From Bacillus siamensis KCTC 13613 (GTDB lineage Bacteria; Bacillota; Bacilli; Bacillales; Bacillaceae): DNA of 64,000 bases. Positions 34,552 to 45,257 of the stretch are shown piece after piece. Position 1 is the stretch's first letter; every line of letters starts with the position of its first letter. The DNA lies in NCBI RefSeq assembly GCF_000262045.1, contig NZ_AJVF01000040.1:62001-126000 (forward strand). Reading direction: 5' to 3'. The notes beneath the pieces were generated by a model. It was not told where the DNA came from. It searched no databases and worked only from the letters and a program-made list of their open reading frames with translations. Made by a program: the position numbers and the translations under genes.

Positions 34552-35720
34552 GTCGCATCCTCCTCATCATCTGCTGACGCAAGCTCTAAAAACAGCTTGA
34601 CCATCTCCTCATCCGGCACGGCGCCGCCTGTTTGTTTTTCATAAAACTTCTTAAATCGGTCCTCAATTGATATGTGCTTCACTTCAATCCGGTCATTGCC
34701 GGTCTCTTTTTCTTCAAAAACCGGCCTGATATGGATAAAGCCGGGATGCGCCTTTCGCAGCCGGTGAATTTCCTCAAGAGAAAGCTGATCCGTCAAATGG
34801 ATATCAAGATCGATCCAGGCATTCCGGTCACGCCCTTCATCAAGCCAGCCGTGAACCTCGCTCAGCCCCTGCGCTTTCCATTTGACGAGCGGTTTACCCG
34901 AGGACAGAAAAATCTCTTCCCACTTCGCTTCTCCGCCGGGCTTCGCTTCTACCACCGTCACCGATTTGGCATAACCGGCTTCTGAAAAGCTGTATGCCAG
35001 CGGAGAGCCGGAATAGCGGGCAGCCGTTTTGGCGCGCTTAATCGTTTGCGGACGGTGGAGATGGCCGAGGGCCACATAAGCCGCATCAGCCGGCAGGCTT
35101 TCAGCGGCGACCGTGTAAGCGCCCCCGACTTCAATCGGACGCTCTGAATCGGTCTGATTTCCTCCCGCGACATAAATATGGCTCGCCGCGACTTTCACGG
35201 CATCATCCCGGCACAGACCGCACATGCGGGCAAACGCCTCTCTGATTTTCACATCGTAATGATCGCGAAGAAGCTTTTCCTCAAACGTATCAGACAGCAC
35301 TTCGTTTAATCTCGCTTCTGACGGATAGGCCAGCGCAGCTACGGCTAACAGCTCGTCCGCCGACGGCACCTCGATATGCACCGGTTCTGTCCGCGGATAG
35401 CCGATTAAATGAATGCCCCGCTCATCTGTTAGCGGAGAAGCCGCCGCCAGCCTGTCAGGATTGTCATGGTTTCCGGCAATGACGACAACCGGGCGTTTTC
35501 CGCCGTCAGAAAGCGCGGAAAGACTTTCATAATACAATTGTTCAGCGAGCGCAGGCGGGTTGACCGTATCAAATACATCCCCTGCCATAATGACCGCATC
35601 AATGTTTTCTTCTTTGACAATGGTATTCAGCTCTTCCAATACCTCGGCCTGCTCACTCAGCCGGCTTCTGCCTTCAAGCGTTTTGCCGAGATGCCAGTCA
35701 GCTGTATGTAAAATGCGCAT
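34548..35720 (-). CDS. sbcD: SbcD nuclease subunit
   Basis: 390 aa metallophosphoesterase of the Mre11 family. Metal-binding motifs in order: HTADWHLGK (5-13), AGDVFDTVN (about 46-54), GNHDNPDR (about 83-90), ASHIYVAGG, and GHLHRPQ (about 218-224). Endo- and exonuclease partner of SbcC in clearing palindromic and blocked DNA ends. GAGGTGA lies before ATG 35720. A terminator-like hairpin separates it from addA, so its level may be lower than addAB. Confidence 0.95.
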   Translation of the reverse strand: MRILHTADWHLGKTLEGRSRLSEQAEVLEELNTIVKEENIDAVIMAGDVFDTVNPPALAEQLYYESLSALSDGGKRPVVVIAGNHDNPDRLAAASPLTDERGIHLIGYPRTEPVHIEVPSADELLAVAALAYPSEARLNEVLSDTFEEKLLRDHYDVKIREAFARMCGLCRDDAVKVAASHIYVAGGNQTDSERPIEVGGAYTVAAESLPADAAYVALGHLHRPQTIKRAKTAARYSGSPLAYSFSEAGYAKSVTVVEAKPGGEAKWEEIFLSSGKPLVKWKAQGLSEVHGWLDEGRDRNAWIDLDIHLTDQLSLEEIHRLRKAHPGFIHIRPVFEEKETGNDRIEVKHISIEDRFKKFYEKQTGGAVPDEEMVKLFLELASADDEEDAT

Positions 35721-35745
35721 ACCGCATTCACCTCACTTTTCTGAT

Positions 35746-35786
35746 AGAAAAAAAGATCCGCTCCAAAAAGGAGCTTCGGATCTTGT
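35746..35786 (-). terminator. Terminator-like hairpin between addA and sbcD
   Basis: On the minus strand AAGATCCGAAGCTCC pairs with GGAGCGGATCTT (two-base bulge) around TTTTT, followed by seven T residues. It starts right at the addA stop and ends about 25 bp before the sbcD start, inside what looks like one operon. Confidence 0.7.
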
Positions 35787-38700
35787 TACAGTGTAAGAAC
35801 GTGACCTCCATCGAAGAAATAGAGCGCACGCCCTTTCACTTTCGTTTTTGTAATTTGTTCAATCGCTTTTGTATACAATTCGATTTGTGTTTCATACCTT
35901 TTTTGCAGGATCGGGGCCGCGCCTTCAAATCCGTTCCGGAATTTCCCCTCTATCCGATCTGTTTTATAGTCCAGCAAATAGAGTCCGTCCGCCGTTTCGT
36001 AGAGGCAGTCAATAATCCCCTGCACGAGCAGCGGTTCACCGGCCGTTTTTGCATCCTTGTACACCTCGCCGGCCGGAAGCGCCATACTGAACGGCACCTC
36101 CCGATCAATCCGCCGCGCCCCGAGAAGGTCTTTCCCGATTTCAGTTTCGAAAAACTGTATAATGTCGTCGATATCAATAGCGTCCCGCTGCTCTTCTGTC
36201 AGCAGCTCTTTTTCGTGAAGCGTCCGAACCGTCCGCTCCGCTTCTTCAGCACTCGGAACGTGCGTCAGCGGTATGTGCTGCATCACCGTATGCATCGCCG
36301 TCCCTTTTTCCGCGGCCGTCAGCCCCTTTTTCATCATAAAACTGGGACGCTTGTATAAAAGAGTGTCCCCTGACGGTTTGATGAGGGAGCGGCCGCTGTA
36401 TTCATCCTCGTATTCTTGCTTTCTCTTCAGCTCAGAAACTGACTGCTTCGTTCTGATAGCCGTCAGCTCTCGGTACGGGTATTCCCATTCAAGGAGACGG
36501 CGCGCCTGATCATCAAATGAAAACGAATCAGGAATCGGCTCACCCTGCTGAATCGCCTTGAGACGTTTGCTCTTTTCTTCAGCCCGTTCTTTTGGGTTAT
36601 CTTCCAGCAGTTCACTTTGCTGCAGCATCCGGATGTGAAAACGCGACGGGTCGTGCGCGATATCCTCCGGAGCTGAAAGACCCGGCGGCCTGTGCGCCTC
36701 CATGTCACGGTGGCGGATAAGCGCCGGACCGATAAAGTCCAAATAAGATGACGCCTGATAGCGGTCGAATTCAGAGAGAAGCCAATCGGCCCTGTCCGCT
36801 TGCGCCTGCCATTTGGCCAGCTGTTTTTCCCGGTTTTTGCAGGAACCGATGAGAAACAGCTTTTCCTTCGCTCTTGTCAGCGCTACATATAACACGCGCA
36901 ATTCTTCTGATAAAAGCTCTCTGCGCATTTTTTTCTTCATCGCCACAAGCGGCAGAGTCGGATAGCTGATTCTGAGTTCCGGATGAATATACTTTGTTCC
37001 GAAACCGAGCTCTTTATCAAGCAGGTATGATTTGTTGAGATCCATCATATTAAAACTTCTGCCGAGTCCGGCGGTGAAAACGACGGGGAATTCAAGTCCT
37101 TTGCTGCTGTGGATCGTCATCAGCCGAACGACATCCTCCTGCTCGCTGAGCGCCCGCGCCGTCCCCAGATCATCGCCGCGCTCCTGCATCCGTTCAATGA
37201 ACCGCAAAAAGCGGAATAACCCGCGGAACGCCGTCGCTTCGTACGAGCGCGCCCGGTCATACAAGACGCGCAGATTGGCCTGGCGCTGCTTTCCGCCAGG
37301 CATGCCGCCTGCATAATCAAAATATCCTGTATCGCGGTATACTTCCCAAATCAGCTCAGCTACCGAATGATTCGTCGAGAATGACCGCCACTTTTGCAGA
37401 TTGTCATAAAATGTTCTCAGCTTTTGATACAGCTCGTCATGTCTGTCACCGTTCGCTATATATGCTTTCAGCGCTTCATAAAACGGCGCTTTTTTCTTTT
37501 CCAGGCGTATCAGCGCAAGTTCATTTTCGTCACAGCCGACAATGGGCGAGCGCAGTACGGAAGCAAGCGGAATATCCTGATACGGGTTGTCAATCACCTT
37601 TAAGACCGAAAGCGCCGCAGCCACCTCCACGGCTTCAAAATAACCTGACGTCAAATTGGCGTACACCGGAATGCCCTGGTTTTTCAGTTCTTCCATCAAT
37701 TGCGGCGCCCATGGCATGGAACGCAGCAAAATCACGATATCCCGGTACTGGATATTCCGGTGTGTTTTGGTTTTGCCGTCATAGACCTTAAACGGAGATG
37801 AGACAAGCTTCCGGATCTCCCCGGCTATCGCTTTTGCTTCCCAATGCACGGTTTCAAAATCTTCGGCATCCTCGGAGCTGTCTGCATCATCAGCACTGTC
37901 AATCAGCAGCAGTTCCGTTTCCGCCGCGTCATTCGGCGGATACGACGCACCGAGCTTCAATGCCGCCTGTTCATCGTAGTCCACTTCGCCGATTTTGCCG
38001 CCCATCAGCTGCTTAAACAAGAAATTCGTACTGTCCAAAATATCGGAGCGGCTGCGGAAGTTTCGGTTCAGGTCAATTTTCTGTCCCGCGCCTTCCCCGC
38101 TTTCTGTAAACCTTTTATATTTCCCGAGAAACAGCAGCGGCTCGGCAAGTCTGAAACGGTAGATCGATTGTTTGACGTCGCCTACCATAAACAGATTTCC
38201 CGCCTCTTCATTCCCGCTTTTCACAAGCTGCAGAATAGATTCCTGCACAAGATTGGTATCTTGATATTCATCAACCAGAACCTCATGGAACTGCTCTTGA
38301 TAATAAACTGCCGCTTCACTCGGCACCCGCCGGCCGTCTTCATCAGCCGCAGTTAAAATCGCCAGACAGTAATGTTCCAAATCTGAGAAATCAATGATTG
38401 ATTTTTCTTGTTTCGCCGCTTCAAATCGTTTTCCGTACGAAATCACGAGCTGAACGAGCGTTTCAATGACAGGCTTCATGTCTGTTAAACTCTTTAAATG
38501 ATCTTGCGGGCTTCTTGTAAAGTAATCGGTCTTTAATTTTTCGATCAGTTTTTTCGCGCCGTTTCGCAAATCGGTCGCTTCATCCAAAAGCGCCTTGTCA
38601 AATTCATCACCTTTTACCGCCTTAGCCCGCTTAAATGTGACCGCGGGAACCCGTTCATACAGCGCCTCAAAGTCATGCCGGCAGCTGATCAGCTCTTCTA

Positions 38701-39490
38701 TCTGCTGAAGATCATCCAGAAAATTATCAGCGCGCGGCGCCGGCCCGCCGGGCGCTTTTGTCAGTTCAAGCGCCTTTTCAAGCTTTTGCTTTGCCCCGAA
38801 GAGCGCCATTTCAGCATCTTCTCTCACATACTCGTAAAACGGCAGCTCTTCCATTTTGCTTTCTTCCGTCACATCATATAGGCGGACAAAGCTTTTCAGC
38901 CACGCTTCAGGATCAGGATGAGACCGTGAATACTCGTACACCCGCTTGACGAGATCTTGAAGATCCAAATCATGCCTGTCCGTCGTATATCTGTCCACAA
39001 GCTCAAAAAACGCCTGACTCCCTTTTGCGTATTCATCCTCAAACAGCTCATCAAGGACTTCGTCTCCGAGCAATTCGCCTTCCGTCTGATCAGCCATCCG
39101 AAAGCCCGGGTCAAGATCAATCATATAATAATATTTTTTAAGCACCTGCAGACAGAAAGAGTGCAGCGTCGAAATGCTCGCCCGATTTAATAGAGAGAGC
39201 TGCCGTCTGATATGGAGAGATCCCGGATTTTTGGCGAGCTCTTTTTCTAATGCTTCAGCGATCCGATGCTTCATTTCCGCTGCTGAGGCGTTTGTAAAGG
39301 TCACCACAAGGAGCCTGTCAACATCAACCGGATCTTCCTCCGCGGTTATCTTTCTGATCATCCGTTCCACGAGCACGGCGGTTTTACCTGATCCGGCTGC
39401 GGCAGCGACCAGAATATCGCGGCCGGAAGAAACGATGGCGCTCCATTGGTCATCCGTCCATATGCTGTCTTTCGGTTTAGGAATTTGCAT
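35786..39490 (-). CDS. addA: ATP-dependent helicase/nuclease subunit A (AddA)
   Basis: 1234 aa from ATG 39490 ([11 protein letters not shown]). Two more ATGs lie directly upstream (39493 and 39496); AAGGAGG is 9, 6 and 3 nt from the three, so the exact start is uncertain by two residues. UvrD-type 3'-5' helicase: Walker [57 protein letters not shown]. The C-terminal RecB-like nuclease has [10 protein letters not shown] and [10 protein letters not shown]. With AddB it resects double-strand breaks and loads RecA. Overlaps addB by 14 bp. Confidence 0.95.
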   Translation of the reverse strand: MQIPKPKDSIWTDDQWSAIVSSGRDILVAAAAGSGKTAVLVERMIRKITAEEDPVDVDRLLVVTFTNASAAEMKHRIAEALEKELAKNPGSLHIRRQLSLLNRASISTLHSFCLQVLKKYYYMIDLDPGFRMADQTEGELLGDEVLDELFEDEYAKGSQAFFELVDRYTTDRHDLDLQDLVKRVYEYSRSHPDPEAWLKSFVRLYDVTEESKMEELPFYEYVREDAEMALFGAKQKLEKALELTKAPGGPAPRADNFLDDLQQIEELISCRHDFEALYERVPAVTFKRAKAVKGDEFDKALLDEATDLRNGAKKLIEKLKTDYFTRSPQDHLKSLTDMKPVIETLVQLVISYGKRFEAAKQEKSIIDFSDLEHYCLAILTAADEDGRRVPSEAAVYYQEQFHEVLVDEYQDTNLVQESILQLVKSGNEEAGNLFMVGDVKQSIYRFRLAEPLLFLGKYKRFTESGEGAGQKIDLNRNFRSRSDILDSTNFLFKQLMGGKIGEVDYDEQAALKLGASYPPNDAAETELLLIDSADDADSSEDAEDFETVHWEAKAIAGEIRKLVSSPFKVYDGKTKTHRNIQYRDIVILLRSMPWAPQLMEELKNQGIPVYANLTSGYFEAVEVAAALSVLKVIDNPYQDIPLASVLRSPIVGCDENELALIRLEKKKAPFYEALKAYIANGDRHDELYQKLRTFYDNLQKWRSFSTNHSVAELIWEVYRDTGYFDYAGGMPGGKQRQANLRVLYDRARSYEATAFRGLFRFLRFIERMQERGDDLGTARALSEQEDVVRLMTIHSSKGLEFPVVFTAGLGRSFNMMDLNKSYLLDKELGFGTKYIHPELRISYPTLPLVAMKKKMRRELLSEELRVLYVALTRAKEKLFLIGSCKNREKQLAKWQAQADRADWLLSEFDRYQASSYLDFIGPALIRHRDMEAHRPPGLSAPEDIAHDPSRFHIRMLQQSELLEDNPKERAEEKSKRLKAIQQGEPIPDSFSFDDQARRLLEWEYPYRELTAIRTKQSVSELKRKQEYEDEYSGRSLIKPSGDTLLYKRPSFMMKKGLTAAEKGTAMHTVMQHIPLTHVPSAEEAERTVRTLHEKELLTEEQRDAIDIDDIIQFFETEIGKDLLGARRIDREVPFSMALPAGEVYKDAKTAGEPLLVQGIIDCLYETADGLYLLDYKTDRIEGKFRNGFEGAAPILQKRYETQIELYTKAIEQITKTKVKGRALYFFDGGHVLTL

Positions 39491-42400
39491 CATCATCCGC
39501 CTCCTTTTTCAGCCAATCCAGTATGGTGCCGTCTTTTTCCGCTTTCAGGCTGCGGTATTCATTTTCCTTAAGAGACTCATCAAACTGGCACACCGATTTA
39601 AACGCACAGTACGTACAAGGCGTCTTATCTTTCAGCTTATACGGGGTAATGGACACAAGCCCGTCCGTTATCGCTTCGCCCGCCTGTTCAAATGTCCGCC
39701 GCACATGGTCTGTCAGGAGATGAAAATCCTGTTCGCTGACTGCGGCTGAATCGGATCTTAAAGAACCGTCCTTTTTCAAACCGGCATTAATGATATTTGA
39801 ACGTCCTTCCTCCAAAGTCGTGTCCATCAGGCTGATTGCCTCCCGGTCACCGAGGAGAAGGCCTTTCATTTTAAATTTCTTGAAAATTTCCTGCTCGATT
39901 TCATCAAGCCCCATCGGCAGACTGGCCTGAATCATCGGATCATGGATATGGAAATACAAAACGCCTGCGGGTGTCGCTTTCATGCCGAGCCAATCCGCTG
40001 AATGTGTAATCGATAAGTCAAGGTACGTGAGCATTTGCAGAGCGAGCCCGTAATATACCTCAGCCAGATCAAGCCCCTTGTCGCTTGATTTGTAATCCAC
40101 GATTCTAAGCAGCAGGCCTTTTGAACTTTCCGCTTTATCCACGCGGTCGATCCGGCCGACGAGTTCCATCGTACAGCCGTTTTTCAGCGTGAAAGTGAGC
40201 GGAGGCAGCGGACCGTTTCCCCCGAAGCCGAGTTCAAGGCCGATCGGGACGAAACCGCTCGCCTTCGCATGCTCGCTTAATATGCCTGAGACACGCGTGA
40301 CGATCTTCTGCAGTTTTTCCTTCACATAAAAGTGTCTGTTTGAACTGAGCAGAATTTCTTTTTGCAGCCTTGGCGCAAGCCGTTCCACCGCTTCATAGGA
40401 GAAATTCCGGCACTGATCTTTCGTCAGATCGCGCCATTCCAGCTTCTGCTCACGAAGCCGGTCTGAAATCAGCTTGAGGCTGGAGTGAAACAGCTGTCCG
40501 ATATCCGGCGCTTCCAGCTTGAAAAACTGCCGCTCTTTTAATTGAAGCCCGTGAGAGGCAAAATGAGAAAACTGGCAGGCATTAAACGCCTCCATCCGGG
40601 AGACGCTTCCTTTAATGTGCTCGCCGTAAAGCTGGCGCGAAACAGGACGTTCAAGACGCTTCGCCTCATTGCGGAAAAACAGGCTTGAAAACAGCTTTTT
40701 CGCGCGCCGGTGATCAGGCTCTTTCATCAGCACATTGTATGCGCTCCACCATACATCACTGATTTCATACTCTCTTGTCCACAGCCTGAGCTGGCTTGCC
40801 GTATACGTCTGCGCCACCTGTTTATTGACGAGATACTGAAGCTGCTCTTCTTCGCTTACCTGCTCGGGATCAGCAGCCGACAGTTTTTCCTGATGGTCGG
40901 GAAACAGCTCGCCAAGCCTGTTTACAACAATTGACGGCAGGAGCGTTTTTCCTTCCGCATCGGCAATCGGGTATGACACATACAGACGGTCAGACGGACT
41001 TGACAGCGCCATATAGATGAGAAAATGCTCATCAAGCAGGCGCTCACGCCCCGCGGAAGACAGCTCCACTCCGACCGCTCTCAGCCACTCCCGGTCATCA
41101 TCGGACAGCACGCCGTTTTCATCCGGGCGCGCCGGAAGAACGCCGTCATTGGCCCCGATGACAAACGTGCAGGACGTGCCGTACGTTCTTGACAGGTCCA
41201 TATTCCCTACAAACACTTGGTCAAGCGCAGGGGGAATTAAAGAAAAATGAAGTGATTCCGTTCCCGTTTCAAGCATTTGCTGGAACAGCGCCAAAGACAT
41301 TTCATCTTCACCCATCATGCCGGCAAACTCCTCGAGAAGCTGGATAACGGCATCCCATGCCTGGCTGTGCTGCTGCGCTTCAATCATGTTTCCGGCCTCT
41401 TCGGCCTGCTGCCTTTTCCGGTCCAGCTTCAGGGGAACATCGGTGTCTTCCAAAAAGAGATAAAGAGCTTCCGCCATGCTTTGAACCGTTTTCGCTTTTT
41501 TCATCCGGTTTTGAAGCCGGACGAGGGGCGCGGCCATCCATTCTCTCGTCTCATTCAGCATTTGCTCCATCTCTATTTCCTGATCCGTCTGCGCGAAATC
41601 CTCATCGAGCGATACGAAGCGCCTGTATACAAACCGCTCGCCGTTCGTCCAGCGCTCCCCTTTAATTCCGTAGGCGATACAATAGTTTTCAAGCTGATCG
41701 ACCTGCTCTCTTATTTTCTGCACCGGCTGATCAAGCGGGAATAACAGTTCGGTTTTCGCACAGCGGAACACCGCTTCATATCTCCAGTTCCCCTTCACGA
41801 CATCCAAACTTGAACGGATGAATTCTATAAGCGGGTGATGCTGCATAGAAGCTTTTCCGTCAATAAAATAAGGAAGCCCGTAATCTGCAAACACTTCCTT
41901 CAGCAAATCTTTATAATCTTCCGGCTGGCGGATGAGAATCGCCATATCTCTGTACCGGTATCCTCCGTCCCGGACAAGTGATTGAATTTCCCGGGCAATA
42001 CCCTCAAGCTCGGCTCTTCTGTTTTGTGCCTGTATGACGGTAAACGCTTCCTGCCTGCCGGTATACGCCGCGGCGGGACGCACATCGTACTGCGATTCTA
42101 AACAGGCAAGCTCCGGCACATGCTGATGCCGTTTCGTGCCATGCAGTTCCTTGCAGGAAATATCGGCATTCAATTCTTTTGCTGTCTGATAAAGCTTATA
42201 GTATGTGCTTCCCGTCATTCTGAACAGATCGAGCTCATCCGGTGCCTGTTCTCCCGCAGGGCTGTCCGCCGTCAGCGAGAATGTGACATGTTCAGCATGC
42301 ATGATCAGCTGCTCCAGCACCCTTAATTCCTGCGGTGTAAATTGATAGAAGCCGTCGACGTAAACTCTGGCGCCTTTTACAACATCCGCTAATGGAAGCT

Positions 42401-42977
42401 GCTGGGCGAGCAGCGTCAAATAATCCTCTGAATGCAGATAGTGGCCGGCGAGGCTTCTTTCCATCTGCTGATATAAAATGCCTAAGTCATGAAGTTTTTC
42501 AGACAGCATCCGCTCCCCGCGATATTCTGACGCCGTTCCGCTTTCCGCCATGCGGCGGACGTCTTCAGGCTCAATACAGTAACGCTTAAACTCTGTCAGC
42601 ATCCGTTCCACCTGCTCAGTGAACCCGGTTTTGTCACTCGCTTTTTGATACACTTTAAAATCGTGCTTATGCTCTTCAATCAGCTTCCTCAACAGCATCT
42701 GCACACCCGTCGTCGTCACAAACGGACGGTTCATGCCTCCGGTATGCTGAAGCACGCGCCACGCCAAACGCGAAAAACTGAACACTTGAGCGCGTATCAT
42801 GCCGCCGATATCCGGCGTTTTAGCAAGCTCATATTCCATTAAAAACGTCATTTGATCCGGGACTAGAAAAATGATCGGTTTCCCGAACGGCTCCCGGCGC
42901 AGTTCATCTTGAATGCTGTCGATAATCAGCCTCGTTTTCCCACTCCCCGATCTGCCTACTAAAAACTCAACACCCAA
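39477..42977 (-). CDS. addB: ATP-dependent helicase/nuclease subunit B (AddB)
   Basis: 1166 aa from TTG 42977 (reads [15 protein letters not shown], initiator Met), matching the B. subtilis length; a longer frame adds 43 unconserved residues. Walker A GRSGSGKT at 8-15 and an inactivated UvrD-like helicase fold that recognises Chi. The C-terminal nuclease domain has the 4Fe-4S cysteines: one in FNACQFSHF and three in [12 protein letters not shown] near the end; DYKSSDKG carries the nuclease aspartate and lysine. GAGGGG lies 9 nt before the TTG. Confidence 0.95.
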   Translation of the reverse strand: MGVEFLVGRSGSGKTRLIIDSIQDELRREPFGKPIIFLVPDQMTFLMEYELAKTPDIGGMIRAQVFSFSRLAWRVLQHTGGMNRPFVTTTGVQMLLRKLIEEHKHDFKVYQKASDKTGFTEQVERMLTEFKRYCIEPEDVRRMAESGTASEYRGERMLSEKLHDLGILYQQMERSLAGHYLHSEDYLTLLAQQLPLADVVKGARVYVDGFYQFTPQELRVLEQLIMHAEHVTFSLTADSPAGEQAPDELDLFRMTGSTYYKLYQTAKELNADISCKELHGTKRHQHVPELACLESQYDVRPAAAYTGRQEAFTVIQAQNRRAELEGIAREIQSLVRDGGYRYRDMAILIRQPEDYKDLLKEVFADYGLPYFIDGKASMQHHPLIEFIRSSLDVVKGNWRYEAVFRCAKTELLFPLDQPVQKIREQVDQLENYCIAYGIKGERWTNGERFVYRRFVSLDEDFAQTDQEIEMEQMLNETREWMAAPLVRLQNRMKKAKTVQSMAEALYLFLEDTDVPLKLDRKRQQAEEAGNMIEAQQHSQAWDAVIQLLEEFAGMMGEDEMSLALFQQMLETGTESLHFSLIPPALDQVFVGNMDLSRTYGTSCTFVIGANDGVLPARPDENGVLSDDDREWLRAVGVELSSAGRERLLDEHFLIYMALSSPSDRLYVSYPIADAEGKTLLPSIVVNRLGELFPDHQEKLSAADPEQVSEEEQLQYLVNKQVAQTYTASQLRLWTREYEISDVWWSAYNVLMKEPDHRRAKKLFSSLFFRNEAKRLERPVSRQLYGEHIKGSVSRMEAFNACQFSHFASHGLQLKERQFFKLEAPDIGQLFHSSLKLISDRLREQKLEWRDLTKDQCRNFSYEAVERLAPRLQKEILLSSNRHFYVKEKLQKIVTRVSGILSEHAKASGFVPIGLELGFGGNGPLPPLTFTLKNGCTMELVGRIDRVDKAESSKGLLLRIVDYKSSDKGLDLAEVYYGLALQMLTYLDLSITHSADWLGMKATPAGVLYFHIHDPMIQASLPMGLDEIEQEIFKKFKMKGLLLGDREAISLMDTTLEEGRSNIINAGLKKDGSLRSDSAAVSEQDFHLLTDHVRRTFEQAGEAITDGLVSITPYKLKDKTPCTYCAFKSVCQFDESLKENEYRSLKAEKDGTILDWLKKEADDDANS

Positions 42978-43009
42978 ATTAGAAGACCCCTCTCTTTTTA
43001 TCTTTCTAC

Positions 43010-43039
43010 ATTTTATCGAAAGTTGACGAAAATGACCAA
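43010..43039 (-). promoter_or_regulatory. Probable sigma-A promoter of addBA-sbcDC-yisB
   Basis: TTGGTC (43039-43034) and TAAAAT (43015-43010) on the minus strand are 18 bp apart, 33 bp before the addB start. Further upstream AAACATATCGTTT occurs within 43076-43090, an AAAA-N5-TTTT ComK box with one mismatch per half. addAB is ComK-activated in B. subtilis, but this box is weak. Confidence 0.45.
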
Positions 43040-43118
43040 TCTCATCTGCTGGTAAAAACGGGATGACTGTTTTAAAACATATCGTTTTTGACCAAATTAA
43101 AGACAAAAAGGATTAAAT

Positions 43119-43832
43119 ATGATGTCAGAATATCTCGAAGTGATTGTGCGAACGATTCTGTCGTTCAGCATTTTGTTTATCGGCGCCCGGATACTCGGAA
43201 AACAAACCATATCACAGATGACGCTTTTTGATTTCATTGCGGCCATCTCGCTCGGCGCCATCACAGCCAATCTGTCGTTTAATACAAAACTGCCGATTCA
43301 TTTTACTGTCAGTGCTTACACGATTTTCGTGGTCATCATTTATCTTGTCGCATATCTTTCTATGAAAAACAGAACTGCCAGGGGTTTCTTTGCGGGCAAA
43401 CCGACCATCATCATTCAAAACGGAAAAATACTTGAGCATAATATGAAAACGATGCGTTATACCCTCGACTATCTGAACCAGCAGCTTCGTGTAAATGATG
43501 TATTTGACATTTCTCAGGTTCAGACGGCCATCATTGAAACCAACGGCAGCATGTCAGTGGAGGTCAAACCGGAATTCGCGCCCGTTACAAGACAGGATCT
43601 CGGCATTTTTGCAGGACACGAAAAGAACTTTGCCGTTGAGCTCATTATGGACGGCCAGCTGGTGACGAAGAATTTCGAAGAAAACCACGTATCGGAAAAA
43701 TGGCTCAGAGAAGAATTGGACAAGAGAAACCTTACACCCGAAGAGGTCGTATACGCGGTGCGCGGAAGCAACGGCCGGCTGTTTGTCGATACATATAATG
43801 ACCATATCACATCGCCGCTTGATCAAGAATAA
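43119..43832 (+). CDS. DUF421/YetF-type membrane protein
   Basis: 237 aa. Two or three N-terminal membrane helices (about 7-30 and 60-80) carry the DUF421 motif GARILGKQTISQMTLFDFIA, followed by a cytosolic domain with KPTIIIQNGKI, MRYTLDYLNQQLR, VFDISQVQTAIIETNG and a C-terminal DUF421-associated fold. Resembles YetF, YkjA and YrbG of Bacillus. Relatives are found in spore inner membranes and have been tied to wet-heat resistance and germination. Divergent from addB, 141 bp apart. Which paralogue it is cannot be fixed from sequence alone. Confidence 0.82.
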   Translation: MMSEYLEVIVRTILSFSILFIGARILGKQTISQMTLFDFIAAISLGAITANLSFNTKLPIHFTVSAYTIFVVIIYLVAYLSMKNRTARGFFAGKPTIIIQNGKILEHNMKTMRYTLDYLNQQLRVNDVFDISQVQTAIIETNGSMSVEVKPEFAPVTRQDLGIFAGHEKNFAVELIMDGQLVTKNFEENHVSEKWLREELDKRNLTPEEVVYAVRGSNGRLFVDTYNDHITSPLDQE

Positions 43833-43845
43833 GCATGACATCCGC

Positions 43846-43873
43846 ACATGTCACGGGCTATCGCCGTATAATA
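43846..43873 (+). promoter_or_regulatory. Possible sigma-K promoter of yhjR
   Basis: AC at 43846-43847, 17-bp spacer, CGTATAATA at 43865-43873, one mismatch from CATAnnnTA. It also contains a TATAAT, so a sigma-A promoter is the alternative. The start codon is 28 bp downstream. Confidence 0.4.
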
Positions 43874-43900
43874 CCCTATAAATATCCGGGGGTGAGTCCA

Positions 43901-44410
43901 ATGCACGAGAATTTTTTTCATTATACAGCCGTCTGCGGCGACGACTCTGTTCTTATAAAAGATCTGATAAAATCCATTAACGGCGAATACAGCGCTGTGA
44001 TCTGCTACTCGATATTAGCCGAAAAAGCGCCGACCGCAGAAATCAGAAGACGAATCGAACATATCAGAGAGGAAGAAATGCGCCACCTGCACGCCTTCTC
44101 TTCACTGTATACTTCAATTACCGGAAACCAGTTGACGCCGAAACAGACGGAACATTGTCCGCACACATACAGAGAAGGACTGAGGGCGGCGTTTTATGAT
44201 GAGCAGAAAACGAATGATTTTTATTTGCAGGCATCCGATAGAGCAGTACACCCGGAAGCGAAGCGGTTATTTGCCCGAACAGCATTTGACGAGCAGCGTC
44301 ATGCCGTCTGGTTTTTATACGATATGACCCACTCTCCTTCCCACCATACAGGGGGAACGGTATCAAACGCACCGAACACGAGCTACACCCAGGCAAATAC
44401 CGGGAAATAA
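43901..44410 (+). CDS. yhjR: Ferritin-like di-iron protein (YhjR)
   Basis: 169 aa from ATG 43901 behind GGGGGTGA. Rubrerythrin/ferritin-like four-helix bundle: ligand candidates Glu29 (GEYSAV), Glu59 and His62 (EEEMRHLHAF), Glu101 (YDEQKTNDFY), Glu131 and His134 (DEQRHAVWF). It could bind two iron atoms and act in peroxide removal or iron handling. YhjR of B. subtilis is a spore-associated protein, which fits the possible sigma-K site. The tail is Thr/Asn-rich and probably disordered. Confidence 0.83.
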   Translation: MHENFFHYTAVCGDDSVLIKDLIKSINGEYSAVICYSILAEKAPTAEIRRRIEHIREEEMRHLHAFSSLYTSITGNQLTPKQTEHCPHTYREGLRAAFYDEQKTNDFYLQASDRAVHPEAKRLFARTAFDEQRHAVWFLYDMTHSPSHHTGGTVSNAPNTSYTQANTGK

Positions 44411-44442
44411 CGCTCCCCCGCCGGGAGCATTCAGGCCGCAGA

Positions 44443-44484
44443 CAAACCCCATTCTTTCAATAGAAGAGAATGGGGTTTATTTTT
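44443..44484 (+). terminator. Terminator of yhjR
   Basis: AAACCCCATTCT pairs with AGAATGGGGTTT around a TTCAATAGA-type loop, followed by ATTTTT. Confidence 0.85.
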
Positions 44485-44524
44485 CGAGCTGCGTGATCCT
44501 CTCTAAAAACGGACAACTTCTTCA

Positions 44525-44553
44525 TTGTATAATCAGCAAAAACACTTTATAAT
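44525..44553 (+). promoter_or_regulatory. Sigma-A promoter of the TetR-Blt operon
   Basis: TTGTAT (44525-44530), 17-bp spacer, perfect TATAAT (44548-44553). The start point would fall at about 44560, inside the palindrome at 44559-44576. Confidence 0.75.
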
Positions 44554-44558
44554 AAAAT

Positions 44559-44576
44559 AAACCAACCGGTCGGTTT
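44559..44576. promoter_or_regulatory. Probable TetR-type operator
   Basis: AAACCAACCGGTCGGTTT is an 18-bp inverted repeat with a single mismatched pair, centred about 14 bp after the -10 box of the TetR-Blt transcript. Position and symmetry fit autoregulation by the adjacent TetR protein. Confidence 0.7.
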
Positions 44577-44618
44577 TTAAGGAACCGAACCTCACTTGGC
44601 GGAAAGGATTTGTTTGAT

Positions 44619-45242
44619 GTGACAAGTACAAAAGGCGGCGCCGGAAAGAGCGAAAAGACGAAGAAAAAGCTCGTATCCGCTTCGCGTGACTTATTTGCAA
44701 AAAAAGGTTATTCAGAAACCTCTATTCGGGATATCTTAGAGGCGGCCGAGATCAGCAAAGGCAATCTTTATCATCATTTTAAAGGAAAAGAGTTTCTGTT
44801 TCTTCATATCATGGAAGAGGATCACCGCATGATGATTGAGACGTGGAGGGAAATGGAAGCTGACTTGAAAGACGCTGCCGAAAAGCTGACGGGCTTTGCA
44901 GAGCTGCTCAGCCGGATGAGCATCAATTACCCGCTGATGAGAGCAAGCGAAGAGTTTTATGCGAGCGCGTTTACGTCAGAGGAGGTCGTAAAACGTCTCA
45001 ATAAAATTGATATTGAATATGACGATGTGATGAGAGATATCTTAACAGAGGGAAATCAAGACGGCAGCTGGTCCATTCATCATGTCGAATCAAAAGTGAA
45101 AATCCTGCTGTCTGTCTTTTACGGTTTGGATGTGTTATATAAAAACGATTCCATTCAGCAAAGAAGAGAATTACAAAAAGAAGCCATCTCTGTGTTTATT
45201 CACGGAGTCATCAATGCCGATCAACAGAATCAGGACAGCTGA
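44619..45242 (+). CDS. TetR-family transcriptional regulator
   Basis: 207 aa from GTG 44619; a TTG nine bases earlier would leave only 1 nt to the AAAGGA ribosome site. N-terminal helix-turn-helix TSIRDILEAAEISKGNLYHH (about 35-55), C-terminal helical ligand domain. Lies 15 bp before a Blt-type pump and behind a palindromic operator, so it most likely represses the pair and is released by a pump substrate, like QacR. The Blt pump of B. subtilis is instead governed by the MerR-type BltR, so this pairing is different. Confidence 0.85.
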   Translation: MTSTKGGAGKSEKTKKKLVSASRDLFAKKGYSETSIRDILEAAEISKGNLYHHFKGKEFLFLHIMEEDHRMMIETWREMEADLKDAAEKLTGFAELLSRMSINYPLMRASEEFYASAFTSEEVVKRLNKIDIEYDDVMRDILTEGNQDGSWSIHHVESKVKILLSVFYGLDVLYKNDSIQQRRELQKEAISVFIHGVINADQQNQDS

Positions 45243-45257
45243 CAAAGGAGAAACAAC

